Shown here piece by piece: positions 1 through 8,853 of a stretch of 43,901 nucleotides of DNA. The notes beneath the pieces were generated by a model. It was not told where the DNA came from. It was given only the letters and a program-made list of their open reading frames with translations, and made no database searches. The position numbers and the translations under genes were made by a program. Positions within the stretch are counted from its first letter, which is position 1; each line of letters starts with the position of its first letter. Source of the stretch: a virus; the IMG/VR virus record IMGVR_UViG_3300022200_000099, positions 1 through 43,901 of that record. The stretch is one strand, 5' to 3'.

Positions 1-3000
1 GTTAACTTGGTCTACCGGGGAACCTCCAGATAGTGCGGTGTCTCGCCATCCTTGAGCGCCTGTAGAGGTTCCACTCAAGGTACTAACATCGTAGAACGAC
101 TTTAGGTCACCACGAGTAGACATCATTAAACGGAACACACCAGTGTTTGCGAAAACCGCGCCACAACCACCGTAAGTAGTTCTTCTACCTCCTAAACCAT
201 AGTAATCTAATGCAACGCCGTTGCGCCATTTACCCATAGGACCGTGGCAGTTACTTGCGCCACCCGGAACGGCGGAGAGAGACCACGTCATTGGGTCCAT
301 TCCATTGGCTAGAATGTTAGAAGCGTGAATTCGTGAAGTGTCTGCAATATTCCAAATCTGAATTTGACCTCCCATACACTCTACTTCACTCATCAGTTTT
401 CCGTTAGGAGCGTTAATAGTGGTGCCAGTTTTAGTTCTCATGTAGGCGCGGTAACGTACGCGAGGGTCTCTCTCATCCCCGATAACCGTCATACTACCTG
501 CTTGGTCATTATCTGTATCCGCGCCAAATGTTGAGTTTTGGGTTCCTCGACCAGCCACAGTATACATTGTACCTTGGTTGGTGGCATTATTATCTGTTGT
601 AGCGTAATTATTTCCTGTAACAATAATATTGTCATCAAAATCGGAGTTACCTCCAGACCCGGTTCCACCGCCTTCACCTTCCCCGACGCCATCGATTGGA
701 CCTATTCCACCGGCTTCCGTGGCACCGCCGTCGATTGGCACTGTCCATGGGTTCTCATCGCCACCTCCACCGCCGCCAGGACCTACGTCAGGTGCTGTAT
801 CTTTGAATAACTCACAACCAGTTCCTAGGAGGTTATAGTAAACCCCTGACACGGAAGACGGAGCGCCTTGGAAATGGAAGTTAACTAAATTAACATCGAC
901 CTTACTGTCCTCAACTGCTCGAACACACATACCGCCTGTCATACCATCTCTGTGGAAGTTACTATCTGCGGCGGCATCAGGTGTTTTGATGTAGGGGTTA
1001 GTAATGTTAAAAGTTTCGTTGTTGGCAGCAGTAGGAGATAGGGATACGCGGTCAGAGAAGTAAGTCATTACACCACTGGTGAACGCGTTCGGATAAAACT
1101 TAACATATCCACCAGAAGTAGATTTATCCCACTGGCTATTTTGGTCTCCAATAAAACTATCAGCATATCCTGTCGCAAAGACATCTACTGAATCAAGGAT
1201 ATTGCCTCCGAGACCCTGAACAACTTTTCCTCCCAAACCAAATAATTCGATATTAGAACTCTTGTTTGCAACCAGACAAGCTCTAGTTGAATGAACTTCA
1301 AGTTTTGTATGGTTAGGTTGGCGGGTGTCGGCAACATAAGGAATAAGATGATACCCAGAGATGTCTAGGATATTATCGGTTCCTATGAAAGTTGGAGGCT
1401 TAACTTTAAAGTTGGAGTTGTTCTCTGCTAAGAAAGGAACTCCAAATCGAGCCGACTTAGTCGGACCAGTCAGTTCCACGTTTGAATTATCGGTAGCCAC
1501 TACGCCCGCAGACATCCAACTTCTAAATTGTTGTGCGGTGTCGGTAACAGGGAAATAATTAAAAGTGGTACAGGTAGAGGAGGTTCCTCTGAAAGTTAAG
1601 TTAGAGCCATTAGAAGCGATTGCGACTTTACCTTTACCTGTGTCGTGAGAATCAACGGCGTAACTCACACCAACAAGTTCAGCGTCGGAGTTATTAGTTA
1701 CAACCATTCCAGGCTTGTTATTTGCTCTGTACGGAGTTGCTCCGAAGTGAGTTGCTGGAAGATAACGAACATCATTACCTAAGTCATAAGATGAGCCTTT
1801 AGAACTATCATTTACCCAATCACTTCCGCCCCACTGTCCTACGTATAAGGGAATGTTATTTATTTGTGCGACTTGAACAGAAGATGATTTATCAACCAGA
1901 AGGTTTTGGTTGTTGGAATCTACGTGGAATTGCGCACGGTTTCTAATACGTCTCTCAGGAGTTGTGTTAGCAGGACCCGCACCAAAGTCATTTGTGTAAA
2001 TAGAGCCATTGAAGATTCTACCTCCTGCGGTAACTTGTGAGTAGCCGTCTGCGCGGACAGGGAAGTTTTCGCTTCCTCCACCGTAGGTTAACTGAGAACC
2101 CTCTAAGCTAATACCCCAGCCCGAATTGTGGTTACAGGTAAATTGAGGTAGTGCCGCTTGTGAGCGTCTCAAACGAATACCATCGCCAACGTTCAGATAA
2201 CAATTAAAACGTCCATTAAAATCAATATCCGTTCCTTCACTGTATAGACCATGTTCATTACAATCTGAAATATTGATTGTAGTAGTGAGGGTATCTCCTC
2301 CTGCGCCGGATGCCGTCGCAAGAGTCGTTGCTCCATCAAGAGTAGTGCCTCCTAATGACCGAGAAGGAAGTCCTAGTAACTGAGAGCCCGCGTTAGGAAT
2401 GGCAGATAGCGTTGTTTCGTTCCACGCAATGCCTCCGCGTAAAGTACAGTTTCTTAAATCCATACCACGCTTAGACTTGGTGAACAAATTAATATATTTT
2501 CTTGAGTCTAGGTAGTCCGTAGAATCCCATTCCAAATCAGTGTTTAGTGCATAAAAACCTACACCGTTTTGTAATCTTTCGCTAGGTTGTTTGCCTGTTT
2601 TGGTATAGTTACGGTAAGCCATACAGTGACCAGTTACCTTAACTCTAGAATTAGTAGCTCTAAATCCACCAAGCGCACTTCTCATAGAAGTAACGTTATC
2701 CAAAATAACTTCGGAGTTTTCTATGTCAATACCATACTCCCCTCTGTGAACTTGTCCTGTCGCGCCGTCATAATCATTCTGGTCATTACCAGCATCAACT
2801 AGCACGTCTCTGAGAATAATCGTACCTTGACAATCCTTGAGGGAGATGGAACTGAAATACGCGCCATACCCAACCAAGGTACTTTGTCCTTGAGTATATT
2901 GAAGGGCTCGCTTCTGCACCATGTAATCTTTTGTTGCAGAACCATACCAGGGGGTCGCATCTCCCCAAGCACTCGCGGCAGTACCGGCAATTGCTGTATC

Positions 3001-3750
3001 CGCTCCAGCACCCCAATCATTTCTCCAATCGTAGGGGTGTGGTATTTGGAATCCGCCATATGTGGATACTTTCCAGCTACGGGTGGCATCTCCAGACGCG
3101 ACATACGCAGTAATATTATTTGCTTGTCTGTCCGTGTCTGGTCCTTGCATCGCAAACAAACGACCATTGGCGTACCAAGAACCTGCGTTAGCAAACGATA
3201 GACCGAGCCTCGTTGACGAAACATTCATCATGGTTGCCGAGGCTATGTGAGAATAAGCTCTTTTTACATAGGGACGGTCTCCAAGTGCTGCGTCAGCTGG
3301 ACTTCCTGATACAGACACTGTCTGGAAGGCAGAGGCGTTAACGTCTTGGAAAAAACACTTATTCTTAATTTCTAGTTTTCCTTGTCCTTCGCAGGTTATG
3401 TTGGCGAGGTCCAGGTGCCCTAGCTGTCCGTATGTACAGATTTCAATTAGGACGGGAAATTTAAGCCTTTTAGGAATTCTCTCAACAATATCGTCAATGG
3501 AATCGTAAATGGCTTTGCTTTCGTCATAATTACCGGTTGACGAAAGAGTGAAGGTTACTCCATCAGGATTACCTCCAGGATACCCCATAGCACGGTAAAG
3601 AGTGTCTCCTCTTTGTTCGATAGACCACAACGGAACGTTATCCTGCTCCCAGTTATAGAAAGAGCTAGGGTCGTACTTGGGGACAGTACCCCAATTGAGG
3701 GGGATGATTCCATCGCCGCCTACACTACTTACGTTTTTGAAACTTACCAT
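1..3750 (-). CDS. Large beta-helix tail fibre or adhesin, 3' end outside window
   Basis: The frame is open from an ATG at 3750 to the left edge, 1250 codons without a stop, so the C-terminus is missing. The protein is rich in Gly, Ser, Asn and Thr. It has short recurring rungs such as NNSDAELVG, DNSNVELTG and NKSSNIELFG, which suggests a right-handed parallel beta-helix of the pectate-lyase or tailspike type. Around residues 980-1037 a Gly-rich linker containing GPGGGGGDE and GEGEGGGTGSGG separates the helix from a second region. The start overlaps the upstream stop as TAATG, so translation is probably coupled. It is the most distal gene seen in the tail operon, where receptor-binding proteins usually lie. 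I infer an adhesin or depolymerase-like fibre. No catalytic residues can be assigned by eye. Confidence 0.72.
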   Translation of the reverse strand, partial: MVSFKNVSSVGGDGIIPLNWGTVPKYDPSSFYNWEQDNVPLWSIEQRGDTLYRAMGYPGGNPDGVTFTLSSTGNYDESKAIYDSIDDIVERIPKRLKFPVLIEICTYGQLGHLDLANITCEGQGKLEIKNKCFFQDVNASAFQTVSVSGSPADAALGDRPYVKRAYSHIASATMMNVSSTRLGLSFANAGSWYANGRLFAMQGPDTDRQANNITAYVASGDATRSWKVSTYGGFQIPHPYDWRNDWGAGADTAIAGTAASAWGDATPWYGSATKDYMVQKRALQYTQGQSTLVGYGAYFSSISLKDCQGTIILRDVLVDAGNDQNDYDGATGQVHRGEYGIDIENSEVILDNVTSMRSALGGFRATNSRVKVTGHCMAYRNYTKTGKQPSERLQNGVGFYALNTDLEWDSTDYLDSRKYINLFTKSKRGMDLRNCTLRGGIAWNETTLSAIPNAGSQLLGLPSRSLGGTTLDGATTLATASGAGGDTLTTTINISDCNEHGLYSEGTDIDFNGRFNCYLNVGDGIRLRRSQAALPQFTCNHNSGWGISLEGSQLTYGGGSENFPVRADGYSQVTAGGRIFNGSIYTNDFGAGPANTTPERRIRNRAQFHVDSNNQNLLVDKSSSVQVAQINNIPLYVGQWGGSDWVNDSSKGSSYDLGNDVRYLPATHFGATPYRANNKPGMVVTNNSDAELVGVSYAVDSHDTGKGKVAIASNGSNLTFRGTSSTCTTFNYFPVTDTAQQFRSWMSAGVVATDNSNVELTGPTKSARFGVPFLAENNSNFKVKPPTFIGTDNILDISGYHLIPYVADTRQPNHTKLEVHSTRACLVANKSSNIELFGLGGKVVQGLGGNILDSVDVFATGYADSFIGDQNSQWDKSTSGGYVKFYPNAFTSGVMTYFSDRVSLSPTAANNETFNITNPYIKTPDAAADSNFHRDGMTGGMCVRAVEDSKVDVNLVNFHFQGAPSSVSGVYYNLLGTGCELFKDTAPDVGPGGGGGGDENPWTVPIDGGATEAGGIGPIDGVGEGEGGGTGSGGNSDFDDNIIVTGNNYATTDNNATNQGTMYTVAGRGTQNSTFGADTDNDQAGSMTVIGDERDPRVRYRAYMRTKTGTTINAPNGKLMSEVECMGGQIQIWNIADTSRIHASNILANGMDPMTWSLSAVPGGASNCHGPMGKWRNGVALDYYGLGGRRTTYGGCGAVFANTGVFRLMMSTRGDLKSFYDVSTLSGTSTGAQGWRDTALSGGSPVDQVN

Positions 3751-4340
3751 TAGAATTCAATCGTCCATCTAAAGACTAAAATAAATGCGTCGGTCTTATA
3801 AATCTTTTTGAAGTACCTGTACGCGCATAACATAGAAGCGTCCGTCGCTTCTACGTAAGGGTTTTTGCTATATAACCCAATCTCATTAATATACCCTTCG
3901 GGGGTTTCGTCACCTACATTTAGAGTTTGTTCGTCAAGAACAATTTGCCACATACACTTTGTAGGAGTAATTCGTTTAATGTACCCGTAAGGGATTACGC
4001 CAAAAGGTAGGGAGGTTGTCTTGGCTCCATTAGCAATTAAGTCATGGATACTCATGTCCAAATTTCCCGTCCCATACTGGGCGCGGGAAAAAGAGGCTGC
4101 TACATCAGAACGACTCGAAACTTGGTAGGATGCTTGACCGCCAGACCCACAACGGAAATACACGCATTGAAAATTCTTTACGTCTACGGTAGGTTCGGCG
4201 TCAAACATCTCCGCCAAAGTAGCGCCCATACCACTACAAATAACGTTATCGTCTTTGAAGTGGAGTTCCTTACTTCCGTCCGGATAATGTTTCCAGATTT
4301 CTAAGTGTCCGTGAGGCTCTGATTTTTCGAAGAATTGCAT
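3750..4340 (-). CDS. Small fibre or baseplate-associated protein (minimal version of the next fibre)
   Basis: A 196-residue protein. Its N-terminus (HGHLEIW, then DNVICSGMGATLAEMF, about residues 10-47) matches in pattern the N-terminus of the 1.5-kb-residue protein encoded just upstream (GNIEIF, then NMVVDGFRKTIADVM). Its C-terminus, ending KTDAFILVFRWTIEF, likewise parallels that protein's NTDHITIIWDINY end. I read it as the two end modules without the long insert, so it may dock at the same baseplate site or cap the fibre. The start ATG lies one base after the preceding stop. The order of genes in the tail operon supports a structural role, but the exact function is not known. Confidence 0.7.
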   Translation of the reverse strand: MQFFEKSEPHGHLEIWKHYPDGSKELHFKDDNVICSGMGATLAEMFDAEPTVDVKNFQCVYFRCGSGGQASYQVSSRSDVAASFSRAQYGTGNLDMSIHDLIANGAKTTSLPFGVIPYGYIKRITPTKCMWQIVLDEQTLNVGDETPEGYINEIGLYSKNPYVEATDASMLCAYRYFKKIYKTDAFILVFRWTIEF

Positions 4341-4341
4341 T

Positions 4342-7300
4342 TTAATAATTGATATCCCATATTATAGTAATATGGTCTGTGTTATTGTAATCTATTTTTA
4401 GACCTGGAGGAAATGTTACTTTCTTATTGGTTAGATTAAATACAGGGTTCCGTGAGGGGTCTGCTATTTTATATAGTCCCACACGAGAACCTGGAGAATA
4501 TGAAGCGCCAGTACCGCTAATCTGGTAAGCAGTCCCTAATTTGTTGTAGGTTTTTTTGTAATCCAAGGCGTGTAGTCCTAAGGCTCCTATGCCACCCATG
4601 TAGTAATCTAGGAATCTCCAATCATCCTTATGAAGTTTTAGGATGTAACGTATAGTTTTATGTGCATAGGTTCCTGCGCCGGTTTGGTATGACGATACAA
4701 TAAACCCGGCGCTTGCATCATTAGCATCAGTGGGGGTATAGGGGTGACGGTAAATATACCCATCACTATTCACAACTCCCATTTGGTTAAGGACACCCGA
4801 TACTAATCCTCCACTCGGAGCTAACCCCCAAGACTGTTGAGAGTTTTGTAAGCCGTAGGTTCCTGAGCCAAAGAATAGTCCGGCAGAAGGGAGATAAGCT
4901 CCCATGGCTACAGCCTCCTCTAAAGTCTTCTCACCAGTGATGGACGGGGACATCGGATTGTTAATTGCTCTCAAACCGCTTGCAGGTACTCCAAAACGGT
5001 CTGGACCTTCATTAAATTTAGCCGGGTAATAATTAAAGAAATTAATTCTATTTAAGAATTGTCCTAACTGACCGGGATGACCGGAAGGTTGCGTTGATTG
5101 AAGAGTTGCGTCCGCTGGACTGGGGAACTCAGGGAAGTTAAACGTTGCTCCCGACACATGATAATGGTTGGAAGAAGCATCAGTCCATCTATAAACTTTA
5201 AAATCTTTTAAATCAGTCTTCCTGTCTGGTCCCGCCGCATTAACCGCAAAGCTTGCAGTGATTTTAGTATTAGGTCCAAACGGAGGAGCTACGATTGGAG
5301 AAGATAACAACTGGTTCCAAGTTTTTGCGTCTGCATAATACTCATCTCTTATTTGAGCATCTCTATTGTACAATGTAAAGGAGGTTGTTCTTTGTTCCTT
5401 CCCCGGAAGCCACTCTCTTGAGGTCGGATTGTACTGATACCGTACTCCATTATATTTTGCGGCGATGGACATATCTACAACGGTATTGGAATGCTCAAGA
5501 CAAATTCCCTCTAAGCCTATCGCAAACATATCTCCGCCTTTTAAATTATACTCGCCCAAGGTAAAGTTCTGTGTTAGCCACGGAGCAAATGTTGAAGCTG
5601 CTTCATTCATAATACGCATGACCGGAACAAAAATAGGTCCTGGTGAAGGGTCTCCGGTATTTGCGGATGCTGCTCGGAACATAATTGAGGCGGGATTTGC
5701 CCAAGAAGTCATTGCGGAGGGAGATGTGGTGTTGGTTAGTACATTAGAGCCGTTGTTCTCGTTTCGTAATTTGAACACCGCGCCATCATCGTACTTATCA
5801 TAATGTAAATTACCGTAAGGTTCACTTGTCCATATACTGGCATCCCTAACCCACCTACTTCGTCCGCTATTGGAGACGAGAGAAACATCTTGCAAACTAA
5901 TATCGTGAATAGTATAAATACCGCCAGCCGCATCTATAATATTAATCTGGTATTCGGTATCTCTATCCAAACCGAATAAAGCCATTTTACTAATTAAGTT
6001 AACTGGGCATGAAATAAAACTTTCTGGTGTATCGTCAGTGTTTTCGGAATAGTAATCTCCAGCTTGAATTGGTTCGGGTTGCCATGAACCTGCGGTGAAG
6101 TTATAGTATAACTCTTTCCAGATATCAACGTTCGTCTCAAGACCGGGTCCTTTAAGTGCTAGGTCACTTATCAAAGTAGAACCTGCCTCGGCATTAGGAC
6201 CGTAAACAGCTGCCGTTAATCGATACTTACCTCGACTTCCCAGACCATCCGGGGTTTGGGTAGAGTATTCCCGTAGCTGTCCACCTGTACTAGGTAGCGT
6301 TACAGTATTCGGGTAGGTGTAGGTAGTGAATCGATTTGTATTAGCACCCGAAGGCAGTGGTAGGAAATAAGCTCCGGACGCACTATTTCTGTATGCGGGA
6401 ACTGTACCCGTGACAAAACTATCCCACTCAGCCGTTTCCCAATTAAAGAATGTTGGGTCGTGGTTTCCTGCGGTCGTAGAGCTTAGAACAAAATAAGAAG
6501 GTGCGTTTTGGCTGTTAAAGACCTTCATGGAGAGGGTGTATTCTCCAGCGTTCGCGGCTAGATTATCTGAGGTGACGGAACTGGCGGGAGAAGACCCGGA
6601 TGCCGTGACCCACAAACCCCAATCCAGTGGCGTTGAGCTATCATCGTTGAGTGATTTAGAAAAGAAGGGGTGGGTAGCTCTATGAGCGTTAGTGTTTGTA
6701 CTATATGGGTTTAGATTGGTTGGGGTGTTAGTCGCACTATATTGACCTCCACCGTCTCTCATCCAGGTAGATAGAATATTGTAATTATTAGTTTGGGGCT
6801 TCGTCCTGGCTTTTGCTTTTAAACTATAGTTAAAGTTTGGTAGAGTGCCGGTGTCAGATAGGTAAGTTCCTTTGACGGCTAGTCTATAGGTTTTAGTTGG
6901 TTCCAGACCAACAAAATTTTGTACTAATTGAGTTTTAGCTGGTACATTAATACCATCTATCGAAGCGTCAATATCTGCCCTAGCCGTACCTGCTCCAGCC
7001 AGGGTGTCATATCTAGTTGCACTTAACGTTAGTCCAGAAAAGAGTTTCCCTGACTGTACACGTGCGCCAGTAGAACTAAGGCTCCACTTGGCAATACCAC
7101 TATGGTCGTATACATAGGTTCTCCATCCAGCTAATGGACCAAAAGAAAAGTTTCTTATTAAGTAATAACAGAATCCGTTGGTGCCATCGCTTCGACCTGT
7201 TCCAGCTATACTAATCGTATACGTTTCTTGTTGGGCATCGGCTGGCAAAATAACCTGCACACCTTTCTGATACCATGTATCTTTTGCGTCATAGGAAACA

Positions 7301-8853
7301 TTATAAGTGTTTCCGTTAGGTACCCAAATATCATTTTGAAGAGTAGTGCTTTGTTGCGTAAAGCTATACTCGTATCCATCGGAATCTCTCCTTAACGTAA
7401 CTTGAAGAGTTCCACAATCAGCTGCTGCTGCTTCACCAGATACCATCGTATCAAAAGATAGCATTAGAGTTCGGTTATTGTCGTACTGACCGTTGGCGGC
7501 GGCTAATAGCTCAGGTTCAGTCGCTGTATTGCTCGCGAACGCAAAATGATTTTTATACTCATTTCCAAGATTGAACTTCTGTTCTATTTGGGCAGCGCCG
7601 CTAGAATCTAAATCAATAGAAGATGAATACAGGGCGACACCATCGAGCTGGGTTTCGCTAATTCTTTGTTGGTTTTTGGATAAAGGGAAAACTGCTCCAT
7701 AATGGGAATTGTCCTCCCTATTTCCTGGGTCCTGTGAGTCTCTAGCGAGTGGGTTTAGTTGTCTCCATCCAGGAGTTTTATAAAGACCTGCTTGCGCACA
7801 CCCATCAGCATTTCTAACTTCGGAAGACGGGAACTCTACTAGAATATCGAAATCATTATTTATTAATAGACTTTGGTGTTCCAGGAAGTTAGGGTTCCTT
7901 AGGATTTGGTGCCGTTCATCACACACCTCCAGACGGATAATATTAATATGGGGATTTACATAATTAAAATCCCATGGCGCAAAACTTTCATCTATAAAAC
8001 CTACCGATGGGAAAATATACTCAACAAAATATTCGTTGTTTGATTGGAATACTTGGTCTCTCTCATTTCCGCGCAGACGGCACCTGAATTCATCTACTTC
8101 ATAAAAATTCTTAAGTTTTATTGTGTGATATAAATCTTTATTATCTTTGTCTAGAACAACAAATCTTTCTGTAGAAAAATCATAGTACTCCAAGGGAATA
8201 TCATTCTTTCCACGAGAAATACGAATATCCATAGTGGCATTATGGGCTTTACCATTGGTATAGAAGGTGTATACCCCGCCCATCTTCATCTCAGGAAGTC
8301 TTTGTCTGAGGGTTACTTGTTCTTGTCCAGCGACCAATTCAAATTTAGTAATATCAATCTCTCCCTCCGAGGTGATATCCGTTGTGTGCGTTACCATGCC
8401 CGCTGACATATCGTGCAGAAAATTGACGTTCCACCCCGACATAGAGTTCAGCGTAGGGTTAACGAGTAGGTTGGCGTCTACTTGGTTATCATATTTCCAT
8501 TGGTTAAAGCCAATACTTGAGTAACAGTCCCACATCTCAAATACGGCATTGTCCGTTACGGGAAGCAGTTGGTAGTTCTCGGCAGAGGTCGCCATGCCGC
8601 TATACCAGAATCTGGAGTCTCTTTGAGAGTAACCTTCCTTGGCGCTTCCCAGGGACATGGCTTGGATTTGGTAGCTAGACACTGAGCTAACTCCAGGCTC
8701 CATAGAGGTGGGAGTCGCGCTCGGGTTTGGCATATAGGTCATTACGTCGGCAATAGTTTTCCTGAAACCATCAACGACCATATTAGAGCCTTTGTATAGA
8801 CTCTTATGTTCATCTCCATAACTCTGGAAAATTTCTATATTACCTTTAATCAT
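4342..8853 (-). CDS. Giant tail fibre protein with carbohydrate-binding-like modules
   Basis: About 1503 residues. The N-terminal module (about 1-90) is shared with the neighbouring 196-residue protein. The middle is a chain of beta-rich segments that look like CBM4/9-type jelly rolls: around residues 345-440 there is a TPGWRQL segment followed by DGVALYSSSIDL, and around 585-660 an AKWSLSS segment with TKTYRLAVKG. The C-terminal 300 residues carry Gly- and Tyr-rich text (PSAGLFFGSGTYG) and end in the module also shared with the 196-residue protein. I chose ATG 8853, which overlaps the upstream stop as ATGATTAA; an in-frame TTG at 8859 is the alternative. The likely role is host receptor or surface glycan binding. 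That role is inferred from architecture and position, not from a known homologue. Confidence 0.75.
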   Translation of the reverse strand: MIKGNIEIFQSYGDEHKSLYKGSNMVVDGFRKTIADVMTYMPNPSATPTSMEPGVSSVSSYQIQAMSLGSAKEGYSQRDSRFWYSGMATSAENYQLLPVTDNAVFEMWDCYSSIGFNQWKYDNQVDANLLVNPTLNSMSGWNVNFLHDMSAGMVTHTTDITSEGEIDITKFELVAGQEQVTLRQRLPEMKMGGVYTFYTNGKAHNATMDIRISRGKNDIPLEYYDFSTERFVVLDKDNKDLYHTIKLKNFYEVDEFRCRLRGNERDQVFQSNNEYFVEYIFPSVGFIDESFAPWDFNYVNPHINIIRLEVCDERHQILRNPNFLEHQSLLINNDFDILVEFPSSEVRNADGCAQAGLYKTPGWRQLNPLARDSQDPGNREDNSHYGAVFPLSKNQQRISETQLDGVALYSSSIDLDSSGAAQIEQKFNLGNEYKNHFAFASNTATEPELLAAANGQYDNNRTLMLSFDTMVSGEAAAADCGTLQVTLRRDSDGYEYSFTQQSTTLQNDIWVPNGNTYNVSYDAKDTWYQKGVQVILPADAQQETYTISIAGTGRSDGTNGFCYYLIRNFSFGPLAGWRTYVYDHSGIAKWSLSSTGARVQSGKLFSGLTLSATRYDTLAGAGTARADIDASIDGINVPAKTQLVQNFVGLEPTKTYRLAVKGTYLSDTGTLPNFNYSLKAKARTKPQTNNYNILSTWMRDGGGQYSATNTPTNLNPYSTNTNAHRATHPFFSKSLNDDSSTPLDWGLWVTASGSSPASSVTSDNLAANAGEYTLSMKVFNSQNAPSYFVLSSTTAGNHDPTFFNWETAEWDSFVTGTVPAYRNSASGAYFLPLPSGANTNRFTTYTYPNTVTLPSTGGQLREYSTQTPDGLGSRGKYRLTAAVYGPNAEAGSTLISDLALKGPGLETNVDIWKELYYNFTAGSWQPEPIQAGDYYSENTDDTPESFISCPVNLISKMALFGLDRDTEYQINIIDAAGGIYTIHDISLQDVSLVSNSGRSRWVRDASIWTSEPYGNLHYDKYDDGAVFKLRNENNGSNVLTNTTSPSAMTSWANPASIMFRAASANTGDPSPGPIFVPVMRIMNEAASTFAPWLTQNFTLGEYNLKGGDMFAIGLEGICLEHSNTVVDMSIAAKYNGVRYQYNPTSREWLPGKEQRTTSFTLYNRDAQIRDEYYADAKTWNQLLSSPIVAPPFGPNTKITASFAVNAAGPDRKTDLKDFKVYRWTDASSNHYHVSGATFNFPEFPSPADATLQSTQPSGHPGQLGQFLNRINFFNYYPAKFNEGPDRFGVPASGLRAINNPMSPSITGEKTLEEAVAMGAYLPSAGLFFGSGTYGLQNSQQSWGLAPSGGLVSGVLNQMGVVNSDGYIYRHPYTPTDANDASAGFIVSSYQTGAGTYAHKTIRYILKLHKDDWRFLDYYMGGIGALGLHALDYKKTYNKLGTAYQISGTGASYSPGSRVGLYKIADPSRNPVFNLTNKKVTFPPGLKIDYNNTDHITIIWDINY

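Noticed and set aside
2827-3224. Overlapping ORFs on both strands inside the beta-helix gene
   Set aside because: They are shadows of the long open minus frame, which alone has coherent protein repeats and a coupled start.
4362-4380. Palindrome CCATATTATAGTAATATGG
   Set aside because: It lies in the 3' coding end of the giant fibre gene, in the middle of an operon, with no gap or start nearby; likely chance.
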